This document shows, one piece after another, positions 10,019 through 18,963 of a DNA stretch of 19,213 nt. The notes beneath the pieces were generated by a model, which was not told the DNA's origin, searched no databases, and saw only the letters and a program-made list of their open reading frames with translations. The position numbers and the translations under genes are program-made. Location: contig NAVB01003640.1 of NCBI GenBank assembly GCA_002179805.1, positions 1 through 19,213 on the forward strand, given 5' to 3'. The stretch is from Acanthamoeba lenticulata. Taxonomy: Eukaryota > Discosea > Longamoebia > Acanthamoebidae. Every line of letters begins with the position of its first letter. Position 1 is the first letter of the stretch.

Positions 10019-11524
10019 GCCTGCCAGGGCTGCTGCGACGAGGACCGTGAGGACATGCACCGGCGACTTACGCCCTTTCATGTGGACAGTTTTTGTTTGG
10101 ACAAAAAAGATAAAAATTTTACTTGGCAGTAACCCACAGCATAGGGTGGGGGGGGGATGCAGCACTTCTGCTTTTTGGTGGGGGAAGAGCACAAAAGCAG
10201 GTGCTTACACCGATCTCCTTCGGCCGGTCATCGAGCAACACTCACCGATGGTGTAGGGACTGCTCGCGCTCCCAGGACCGAAGCCACCGTTTGAAGTCGC
10301 CATCGTGTAGTCCACCACCACGTTGCTCATCGAGTAGGCCTCATCGTTGCTTGTGAAGCCGATGTAACGAATGTTGTGGCAGGCTGTATTCCTCTCTTTG
10401 AACGGCCACGACGGCCCTCCTGTCGTGCCGTCGGGGCGCACGGGGGCACCCATGCCCATTACCAGCCAGCACATTTGGCGATCATATGGATCTCGCCGGA
10501 CGACGGCCCAGAAGTTGGTGGACGGAATCGGAGTGTTCGGAGGTATGACGAATCCCATGGAAACGTCGTAGTTGTCCTCCAGGTCGCATCTGTCGCCGCC
10601 TTTCAGTGCCCCGGCGTAATGGGCAAGGCAGATCCTGGTTGGGGAATCAGCGTCCCACCGACCGTTGAGGGCCAACATGTAGGACATGAGCGCGTCTGGT
10701 CCACCAAAGTCTTTCCTGGCGCTCATCACGAGGTAGACTGGTGCGCTGGTCGAGCGCTGGGTCCAGCTGACGGCCAGATAATCCACCGCGACCGCCACCG
10801 GGAGCGTCTCGTCCGGGAGCCACAAGGCGTCGGTGAACCGGTAGGCGGGTACATCGCCGCTCCAGGCCGGGGCCGGTCCGTCGCGCATGATCCGTACGTT
10901 GCTTATGTCAACCGTTTCGCGGTCCGTGGTGAAACCGATGGAGTTGAGCTGGTACTGCCCCACGTTCAGGTTGAAAGCGAGCATGTTGAACCACGGGATC
11001 CTGCCTGTGCCAATGGCCGCGGAGGTTACAAAACCGTCCTCCTGACGACTGACGAAAAGCCAGTAGTCTTGGCCGTCAACAATGCCAGTCGAACTCCACA
11101 TTGAGTTCGAGGTCGTATACATGTCTGGGGGAACGCCTATGAGGCATTCAGACCCTTGTTGGTTCACAAAGGGGAGCCCGGTATCTCCAAGGAGCCCTGA
11201 GCTGGGTGTAGTGGGGGTCCCCATGAAGACGCAGGAGAGGGCGTTGTTAAGGCCGTTGGCCTGGAACATAAGGGAGGTTCGGAGAATGGTGCTCGAGCTG
11301 GAACTCACGAGGGCGAGGCTTTGGTTCGCCCCTTTCTGGGTCCAAATCATGTAGAGAGATGTGAGACTGCTTGGAAGATCAGTTTCAACCCAGTAGGCTC
11401 CTTGCGTTCGTAAAGCTCCAAGGGAGAAAAAGGAAGGGGATGGGATGATCACAACCGCCCACACTGAACTGACCAACAATAGCAAAACCGACCCTAAGAC
11501 TTGTAGCCGGCACATATGCTCCAT
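9956..11524 (-). CDS. Secreted or surface protein with two WTQ / IGFT modules
   Basis: Paralogue of the convergent gene at 7702. The start at 11524 gives MEHMCR then a hydrophobic signal peptide ending about residue 24 (SSVWA). Exons 11524-10246 and 10074-9956 join in phase 1 (ATCG/GTGAGT, acceptor GAAAG), giving about 465 residues. Two tandem modules are visible, each with a W-T-Q strand (LYMIWTQKGANQSLALV; LAVSWTQRST), a conserved Cys region (ALSCVFMG; RICLAHY), a Trp-rich centre (YWLFVSRQ; FWAVVRRD) and a closing IGFT motif (NSIGFTTDRETVDISN; RYIGFTSNDEAYSMSN). The second exon encodes a hydrophobic tail (VHVLTVLVAAALAGLG), either a membrane anchor or part of a GPI signal. Beta-rich adhesive or glycan-binding modules are a guess; I recognise no known family. 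Confidence 0.75.
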
Positions 11525-12117
11525 GGTGCCGTAGTTTGAAGAAAGAGGGTGGTTGTTCCTGCCAGCAGAAGAGAAAAAAGCTGTGGTCTTTTTATGGCAA
11601 CCGCCCGAGACACAAAAACGTTAGCCAGCCACCTTCCCTTTTCCTTTTTTGTTTTCAGTAAGATTTTTCTTTTTTTCGCTCAGAAAAAAAACTTCTCTAA
11701 CAAGCTTCTCTTGATCCCAAACCCAATAGTTGAAATAGTTTTTGATTGCCTTGAGTTTGTTTTGGTCAACATGTCTAAATAAATCCTAATCTGAACCTTT
11801 CAATGCCCCAATGGGTCCATAAAGGACCTGCCCAATCTGCCTACCCCAACAAAGAGGGAAAAATCTGGGTGCCAAAGTGAATGCCTGGTAAAAAACTGGC
11901 AGGACAATGGAAATTATTTAAGAAATCATATTTCCCAGTTTTTTCAAAGATGGGGGGCAAATTAACAGAGTGTCCAGAAAAAAAATAACAATGTCATTTT
12001 TTACCAACAAAAAAACCCATGTACATGACAATTTTGAAAATTACCTTTTGCCAAAACATGAAAAAAAAACACTTTTTCTTGTAAACAAGCTTTTTTAAAA
12101 CAAACAACAATGACACA

Positions 12118-12139
12118 AAAACCGATGCGCATCGGTTTT
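12118..12139. repeat. 22-bp perfect palindrome
   Basis: Perfect dyad with core ACCGATGCGCATCGGT (12121-12136) flanked by AAA and TTT that extend the symmetry. Like the repeat family further right it starts ACCG and ends CGGT, but the centre differs. Confidence 0.8.
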
Positions 12140-12237
12140 GCATGTTTTTGGCTTAACAATCCTGGTTTTTGAGGGAAATCTGTATACAATTTGTCAAAAA
12201 ATTGTGTTTTTAGGTCCAGCATCAATTTTTCCACACC

Positions 12238-12253
12238 TCCAATGCACATCGGT
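12238..12253. repeat. Degenerate copy of the 12118 palindrome
   Basis: TCCAATGCACATCGGT resembles the 12121 core with three changes, two of which break the symmetry of the left arm. About 100 bp separate the two, so they may be paired sites or a decayed duplication. Confidence 0.4.
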
Positions 12254-13184
12254 CCTACAGAGCTGGAACTTGATTTGTTGACATATACAAATTTATATAT
12301 GCCAATAGTCCATTTTTCAATCTAAAATTGTCATTTTTTCGTTGGATGTACATAAAACATGTTTCAAATTTGCCAATTTATACACCAAACCAATACATAC
12401 AAAACTTGGGTGATAAAGTGTTTTCTGTGATAGGGCCTTTCACATTTATGGCACCAATACAGCTGATCTTGCTGGCCAAAAACACACTGGTTGTCTGCTT
12501 CAGGATTCAAGACCAGGGCTGCACCAAGTCTATACTCAAAATATAAAATGGAGATATACTACAATATATAGATAAGATTATTAGCTGGAATTAAAAAATG
12601 GATGAAATATTTAAAGCCCAATAATTACTTGTTGAACACAAATAATTACAAAATACAGAAAACATACCAAAGATGGGGTCAATTGCCCAACAGTTGACCT
12701 CAGCAATGTGTGGAGTGTTGACCTGACCTTCCATTGCTGCTTATAGATGTTCTCCATGGATCCACTTGTTGATGAACTCTGTGTTGGCAAAGTAGAGAAG
12801 GCAGTTGATGGCACTATGGAAAATTCTGCATTCAGATTCAAAAAGGCAATTGGTGGCAATCAGCATATAACATGGGCTCATTTGAAATGAGAGGTCCAGT
12901 CATTGTGCGAAATACATTTTATTTTAACAAAGTCGTTTTTAGCACATCAAAATCAATTTTATTTGAAAAAATCAATCCTCATTTTTGACTTTATTAAATA
13001 CAAAAATCGTAAGAAAATTTACAAAAAACATAATTTACAGCAAGAATGCTTCTGACCTTTCATTTTATACAACAAAAAACTGTTTGCAAGTTTAAAAATG
13101 GGCAATTAGAATAATGAAAAAAGAAAAATCAAGGAAATCTTTTTTGTATTTTTTTATGCACTTGTTCAGGTGATACAAATGCTG

Positions 13185-13721
13185 CTAAACAAGCAAATTC
13201 TCGAAGGAACTATCTGCAGTGATTTTTCCTCGCTTCTGCACATGTGAGCTGGACGTGCTGGACGTGGAAGATGAATACAGAGTGCTCGCCGCAGACCGTG
13301 ACCGGTGCGATGAGCTCGGGCTCCTACTACGGGAACGGCGACTCTTCGATCGTTGATGATGCTTCTTAGCTCGAGGCGATCTTTCCGGAGACGGGGACCG
13401 GTGACGTTTTTTTCATGGTCGGAGATGTCAGAAAACTCGTCGAGCGAAGGAGAAAGCGAAGGCGAAGGAGAACGGGATGGTGATCGACCGCGCTTGCGGG
13501 AGGCAGGACCAGGCACCAAGTGAGGCAATTTTTTGAAGCTGGGCTGTAAAAATGACATGAATGAAAAAGTATGAGACCGCGTACATGTACACGATACATG
13601 AGTAACTCTGAACGACCGCGTACGCGTACGCGATCAGAAAAAATGAAATTCAATAGAAGATGCGTACCAGTGGAGGAGTTTCCGTGACTTCCAGACGCCT
13701 GAGAGAGGTCCTCATCGGAGC
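13185..13721 (-). CDS. RS-rich tail exons, behind an in-frame TGA and a one-base frame change
   Basis: Downstream of the stop that ends the ParB-like frame, the same frame continues as MRTSLRRLEVTETPPL (13721-13668). It then splices in phase 0 over a 124-nt intron holding two palindromes to 13543-13185. That exon reads PSFKKLPHL, RKRGRSPSRSPSPSLSPS and SDISDHEK. At seven A (13413-13407, minus sense) the coding sense moves to the -1 frame: RHRSPSPERSP, KSRRSRSRSPSSSHRSRS, then FENLLV and TAG at 13187-13185. RS repeats usually mark nuclear splicing or RNA-binding proteins. It is probably the C terminus of the neighbouring gene, separated by recoding, indel error or decay. A separate short gene starting at the ATG after the TGA is possible but less likely. 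Confidence 0.5.
13576..13634. repeat. Palindrome family, copies 1-2
   Basis: 13576-13595 (ACCGCGTACATGTACACGAT, degenerate) and 13615-13634 (ACCGCGTACGCGTACGCGAT, one end base off). Both lie in the 13667-13544 intron of the RS-rich tail. Confidence 0.85.
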
Positions 13722-16008
13722 TCATTGCTTCCGCTGATCGTTACGTATGGCTTCATGCTTGTGAATCCATGACTGGACGTCATCAGGAATCGCGTGGAAG
13801 AGAAGACAGTCAATCGCGCTGGACAAGATCCTCGCCTCAGCATCACTGGCCCTGGACGAAGATATCAGCATTGAATAGCTGAACCCGATTCTTTCCGCTG
13901 CCAGGAACGGTGCAGCTCGAAGAGGCGACCAATCCAAAACCGTCCATGAAGACTTGCCTTGCGAGTAGGCGAGAAGAAGTGACTGGTAGAACAGGGACGC
14001 TTAAAAAGAAAAAGTTAATAAGACAATATTACATGATTGATTGGGTATAGAATTGTACAGATCTGGTTGACATGCGGATGATGATAAACGAAGCGTGGAT
14101 TCCACTTTTTAATCGCTCCAATCTTTTTGTGAGCAGAAAGCTTGGGAATCTTGATGGAGTCTTGCGTAAGTCGGGACTCTGGATTGAAAACATAACTGCA
14201 ATCTGATCGTCCAATGAAGATTGTGTATAAAGCTGCACAAGAAAGACATCGCATTTAAGAAAATGGAAACAAAGACTGCGTTCGCTACTTTCACTTTTTA
14301 CTCTGCGAAGAAAAAGAGGGTTGATCGGCATTGGTTTGAGACTCTCAAGATACTTGCTTTCGAGCAACCGGCCTGTGCCTTCCCATTCTGATTCGAACTT
14401 GTTGAGAACGCCTGTGTAGTTACGTAAACAGTTGTACACACGATCACGCTCCGCCTTGTTGTAGCGATTGACGCCGGGCTATAACATACCGCGTACGCGT
14501 ATGCAGACATAAACGTATGTCAATGTCATTGCGTACGCGTATGCGCTCCGTGATAAAGACAAAGCGTAAGAATACGTATGATTTTTGACAGCAAGGTTGG
14601 CCAGTCAATCTTTTTGCCCTTTTCGACAGTCGTCCAATTCGAGGGGTCCTTCAGATCATCCCTGAGATTCCAGAAGTCTTCCCACTCGTCACGATGAACA
14701 GCGCCCTCATCATGCATGTAGTTCCTAGCCCAAGCAATCAACTTGACCTCCTCGGGAGTCACCTTGTCCTGCATAAAGTATGGAGCAAAATCAGCAAAAA
14801 ACAGCAAATAAAAATAATTGAAGAGCTGTACGTCTAAAAGATCACATAGCCACAGAAAATGCTTCTCCGGAAAAAGCAAGCGCGCAGTGGCGACGTGGTG
14901 ATTTCCGTCGATGACAACATATTCGGGCTTGCCGTCGTTCAGAACGCATTCCAAAGGAGGTAACTCTTGAACAAGCAAACACTCCATGACGATGACTCCT
15001 AATTCGTTCATTGCAGCGCTAAGAGTTCGTTTACCACGAGCTGTGACAGGACGAAGATTGCCGGCTTTCATCAACCGGCGGATGTCCACAGCGAAAGCAT
15101 TCGCTTTAACGTGCTCTCTCATCAACTCCTCATAATGCGCAAGACGGTTCTTCTTTGTGATTTCTTCCAGCTCCGCTGACGTCTGATTAACTGCAAATGA
15201 TCAGAATACTGGACCGCGTACGCGTATGCGGTACAAGTTTTAACTGCAGGGACTGGAATATCTTGTTCACTACATACCAACGGATTCTCCTCAACTGGTT
15301 CTTCTCGTTCGTCCTCACTTGGCGAAGGTGACTTGTCCTGTAGATAAGTCAGCAGGTACTCATATAAAAAATTGACTAATACTATACCTTGGCTTCCTGG
15401 GTCGCAGATTTTTCACCAGGTAGGTAAGGCTGAGAATTTTGCGCCAAAATGGCTGTCCCTTCTTTCTGTTATAGAGTCACATTATCATAAGTAATGGATC
15501 ACGTACGCGTACGCGGCCAAATTAATTATCAAAAATCATTTTAAAATACTCATTTATGATTTTAATGATATAAACATCAATATGGACAATTCAATAAAGT
15601 TATCAAAACATCGGTATATGCAAATCATACTGACCGCGTACGCGTACGCGGTATAATAACGGTTATAAAACTAAAGCGCGTACGCGTACGCGGTCTTCCG
15701 AACTGACCACGTACGCGTACGCGGTGGAGATAAACATACCTCTTGAGCGCGCTTGTGGTAGTGTTCCTGTAAAATACATATTTTATTATTAGATTTAAAA
15801 TTATTAAAATGCAAGATAGGGGTAGATTCCGTACTATGCAAATTTCCTGCAGCTCTCCCAGCTTCTTTTTGCGCAGGTCGCTGACTTTCACGTTTTTCCA
15901 CGCTGGTTGTTTGACCATCCACCCCATCAACGTCTTGACGTTCCGGGATTCGGTCACCATTGACGGAATTCCGCTGGGTGATTGTGTTACGTCTGGCTCT
16001 GGCTCCAT
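13722..16008 (-). CDS. ParB/sulfiredoxin-like domain protein, nine exons
   Basis: Inferred exons: 16008-15835, 15766-15740 (27-nt microexon), 15465-15388, 15337-15235, 15190-14832, 14768-14576, 14478-14295, 14232-14059 and 13999-13722, about 522 residues to TGA. The N terminus (MEPEPDV) carries a basic helical stretch (VSDLRKKKLGELQEI), then an acidic Ser/Glu linker. Residues about 160-245 look like a ParB/Srx-fold domain: LRPVT, an AMNELGVIV helix, EYVVIDGNHHVATARLLFP, where DGNHH stands in place of the usual DG-x-HR. The following 270 residues are helical and charged without known domains. In this fold ParB members bind or cleave DNA or use nucleotides; the role here is unknown. Phases agree except exon 6 to 7, where one A too many in an A5 run (about 14583) would explain the mismatch. 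Five introns or flanking tail introns carry the palindrome. Confidence 0.62.
14488..14547. repeat. Palindrome family, copies 3-4
   Basis: 14488-14507 (ACCGCGTACGCGTATGCAGA) and 14528-14547 (ATTGCGTACGCGTATGCGCT). Both sit inside the inferred 97-nt intron 14575-14479 of the ParB-like gene and share the same C-to-T change in the right arm. Confidence 0.85.
15213..15232. repeat. Palindrome family, copy 5, filling half of a 44-nt intron
   Basis: ACCGCGTACGCGTATGCGGT, one mismatch from perfect. The phase-consistent intron is 15234-15191 (donor ACTT/GTACCG, acceptor TTTGCAG). On the minus strand its 5' splice site GT directly abuts the palindrome. Confidence 0.85.
15498..15725. repeat. Palindrome family, copies 6-9
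   Basis: 15498-15517 (ATCACGTACGCGTACGCGGC), 15633-15652 (perfect), 15675-15694 (AGCGCGTACGCGTACGCGGT) and 15706-15725 (ACCACGTACGCGTACGCGGT). All four lie in one intron, 15739-15466, after the 27-nt microexon. Confidence 0.88.
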
Positions 16009-16590
16009 GGGTGAAGGCGAGGTGTGTGTGGTTCAGCATGGATAAGAAAAATGAGCACAGGCCCTAGTTTTTTTCAAATACTTCTGAGGCATCCAATCAC
16101 AAATTTTTGTAGACACGGTATCTGTAGACGCATTCTTGTGTAGAGTTTGTTAAAATCTCGGCGGTTGATTGGTCGACTTTTCATTGACGCTTTCAAAACC
16201 ATAAGCTGCTGTCATTGTCATTTAACCCTTGCAATGGAACAAGCGATCACATGCAGGTTCGCAGAATTATCTCTACCCAATCGATTGCATATCATTTTAA
16301 TCGAAATAAGAAAATTTGAAGACGAAATATATATCCATAATTATTAATATATTTTAATAACTGTTTTACCAAATTAAAGTACCGCGTACGCATACGCGAG
16401 AGCATGTTCAACGTGCTCACTGTTTAGCAATGCATCCTTAACGTACCGCGTACGCGTACGCGGTTCACTAACTAACATTAAATTTGGTCGGATCACACGT
16501 CAACAGTTTTATCGATTCAGCTATTCGGTGGAATTACGAGCTAAGGCCGCAAGATCCTCAACCATTGCAAAGTCTTTCAATACCGTGAAG
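16009..16590. promoter_or_regulatory. Intergenic region between the divergent ParB-like and DUF7869-type genes
   Basis: The region must hold both 5' ends. It contains palindrome copies 10 and 11. From about 16490 a plus-strand frame reads FYRFSYSVELRAKAARSS and on to SFNTV, protein-like and only one base out of frame with the next exon. The first exon of the plus gene may therefore start here, with a lost base near 16585. An ATG at 16231 (MEQAITC, followed by a CAG/GTTCGC donor) is another possible first exon. I cannot fix the start. Confidence 0.4.
16381..16464. repeat. Palindrome family, copies 10-11
   Basis: 16381-16400 (ACCGCGTACGCATACGCGAG) and 16445-16464 (perfect). Both lie between the divergent genes. 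Each is preceded by GT, giving GTACCGCG, a possible 5' splice site for the plus-strand gene. A CAACAG acceptor at about 16515 would make the second one part of a roughly 70-nt intron. Confidence 0.85.
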
Positions 16591-18963
16591 TATTCTGGAT
16601 GCAGCTCTGGTTAATGCTGATGATATCACTGAGCTTAGTTACACCAACACTCACCGAAATCAATCCGCTGTATCTTCAAGCAAGGCTCTTCAGCATGTTA
16701 ATTCTTTAGATATAGATAAGATATTGTTGAAATCTTGTTGCTTACAAAAATGCTTACGACAATTCAATAATTCCATAATTTGGGCATGTCGTCTCAAATG
16801 GAAGAATATGAACCAAGCCACCTCACGCCAATGGTTAAGAATTATTATGGAGCATCAAAGTGCCACGACGAGATGTTTCTTCATTGAACGCCGAGTACAT
16901 GTTCTTGTTTGTTTTATCTTATGGATTAATTTTAACTTGCACATAGCTTGTTTGCAGAACAGCCTTCATGAATGCCTATGGTATATCTGAAAATAAAATG
17001 TGTAACTACGCTAGTGAGGTAAGTTTCCATCGCGGCCGTATGACGTCTACTGCTGCATCTTATGCGAATGCCTGGATTAAAGACTACACCGACATGGTAC
17101 GTTATCTTAAGCTATGCTGCCGCGTACGCGTACACGGTCTGTTGACAGCTTTTTCACATATGCGTTTGCGATCCCTTCTACTAAATATTGTCAACATTTT
17201 TTGAATGTTTACGTACTGATGTGGCCCGCGTACACGTACGCGGTACATGTAATCATACTATAACGCTTGACGGTGGTTTGTAATTCTCATCTTATATACG
17301 TTACAGACATAATTAACATTGACAGTATGGCTGCCATGTGCCTAATTCCTACAAGATCTACATGCCTATGATTATGACAAGGGAACACCTTTACAAAAAA
17401 TATAATGCTGCTATCCGTGAGATCACCTACATCACCAATCATCCTCTGAGCATATCCCAGTTTTGTAAGATATTCGCCACTGAGCACAAGCATGTTAAAT
17501 TTCCACGCTTCTGTGTATTAGGACAATGTACTGACTGTGCTAAATCAAATGATCGTTTAAACAATGGACGTCTTTCAACAATAGAACGAATTCAGCTAAA
17601 GCAGAGAAAGTCAGAACATTTAAATCTGGTAAAAGCTGAACGAGGAATTTATCATCTACACCAGCAACAGGCACTTAGTGATAATGGAATTGTTTCTGTT
17701 ATTATGGATGGAGCAGCAGATGTAATTCTCCCATATTTGGTTCCCTTACCTAGTGCATGGAAGGATCTGCACCTTTATAAACTCGCTGTTTACGGAATCA
17801 TCAATCATGGTACACAAAAACGCTCAATTTATTTACATCATGGACAGTTTGGATGTGGTCCTGATTTTGCGCTGTCTCTTCTTCATCATCATTTATCTAC
17901 CCATTTCTCCAATCATCCCACTGACTGCCTACCACATACTTTGTTTTTACAAATGGACAACTGCAGTCGGGAAAACAAAAACAAATACATGCTGGCTTAC
18001 TGTCATTGGCTGGTTCATAATAATGTGTTCAAAAATATCACAATGTCATTTCTACCAGTGGGCCATACGCATGAAGATATTGACCAAATGTTTTCAACTT
18101 TCCGTATTGGTATGGCACATAACCCAAGAGTGTTTAGTGTTGATGATTTTGCAAAAGGAGTCAAAGATAAATGGTATTCATCTATGCTACAACAACCAAG
18201 TGTACTCTATTTGGTTGAATCATGGGATTTTAAATCTTGGCTTGATCCTTATATCCGAGCTGTTTCAGGCACATCCAGACCTCATGTATTTTCATTTCGC
18301 TGGGAAGATAACTGTGCCAAATTATATACTAAAGATTATCATTCCTCTAATTCTGAATGGATGGGACTTGTTCAGTTTTTGACGACTACACCAACCACTA
18401 CTCCATTGCCTAAAGATCCCGTTCAAGTGGATGCTGCTATGCTTAAAGATACATACACAGCTCTTAGCACGCTCAACAACTCTGCAATTTATAAACAATC
18501 GTTTGATGATGTGGTCTCAAAATTCAATAATCCTTCAGCTGAGATTCTACTTCGTCAGCCATTTCAATGGGTTTATAATTATATTACTGACCTTACCACT
18601 GCTTCTTTTTCCCAGTTGGACTCAATTAATCCCCCATATGAAGCCAGCCTTGTTTTGACGGGAGATGCCACAATGGACCTCACCAAGGAAAAACCTGATA
18701 AAGGCGCTATTGTTGCTGTTGCTGGTGAATCTGATGAGATTTGGCTTGGTGTTGTCCAGCGTACCACTCACACCCGTATCTATCTGAACTGGCTGCAAAA
18801 AGGAGACGACGACATTTGGCAAAGAATGGATGGTGACGCTGACTTTGTTTCTTATTCTACTCTTCTTCATCCTGATGTCGCCCTTGATCTTGACAATCGC
18901 ATCAGGCCTTCTTTATGGTCTCGTCTTGAAATACTTAGAACAAAATGGTCTGAAGATGTATGA
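16591..18963 (+). CDS. DUF7869-type protein, transposase-like D-D-E arrangement; 5' end unresolved
   Basis: Exons 16591-16894, 16947-17096 and 17326-18963 (TGA) join in phase 0; about 696 residues are visible. Order: a CC-x3-C finger (KSCCLQKCLRQF), a YG-containing signature split by the 52-nt intron (LVCRTAFMNAYGIS), GRMTSTAASYANAWIKDY, a C-x5-C-x2-C knuckle (FCVLGQCTDCAKS), then the core: VIMDGAADV (17707), LQMDNCSRENKNKYMLA (17955) and LPVGHTHEDIDQMFS (18061). MDN-C-REN-KN and GHTHEDIDQ are hallmarks of proteins I know as DUF7869, common in multicopy eukaryotic families. The spaced acidic residues look like an RNase H-fold DDE transposase, which is inference. A C-terminal strand-rich module (GAIVAVAGESDEIWLGVV) follows. 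Exons are clearly AT-richer than those at 7.7-11.5 kb. The N terminus before 16591 is not resolved. Confidence 0.78.
17119..17244. repeat. Palindrome family, copies 12-13
   Basis: 17119-17138 (GCCGCGTACGCGTACACGGT) and 17225-17244 (CCCGCGTACACGTACGCGGT). Both lie in the 229-nt intron 17097-17325 (ATG/GTACGT to TTGACAG) of the DUF7869-type gene. Confidence 0.88.

Larger units (their letters stand above)
11525..13184. other. AT-rich spacer without credible genes
   Basis: About 1.66 kb. The first 150 bp must contain the promoter of the minus-strand secreted-protein gene. The rest is A/T-rich with many homopolymers. Short ORFs (minus 12249-12001 and 12859-12611, plus 12328-12546) show no domain and biased, low-complexity composition. 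It contains the 22-bp palindrome at 12118 and its degenerate copy at 12238. Base composition changes across this stretch, from GC-rich exons on the left to AT-richer genes on the right, so it may be the flank of an insertion or an old repeat. Confidence 0.6.

Noticed and set aside
12001..12859. Short ORFs in the AT-rich spacer as genes
   Set aside because: Low complexity, no domain, no start or splice context better than chance.
13722..16008. Bacterial contamination because of the ParB-like domain
   Set aside because: The domain is spread over exons separated by canonical introns with agreeing phases.
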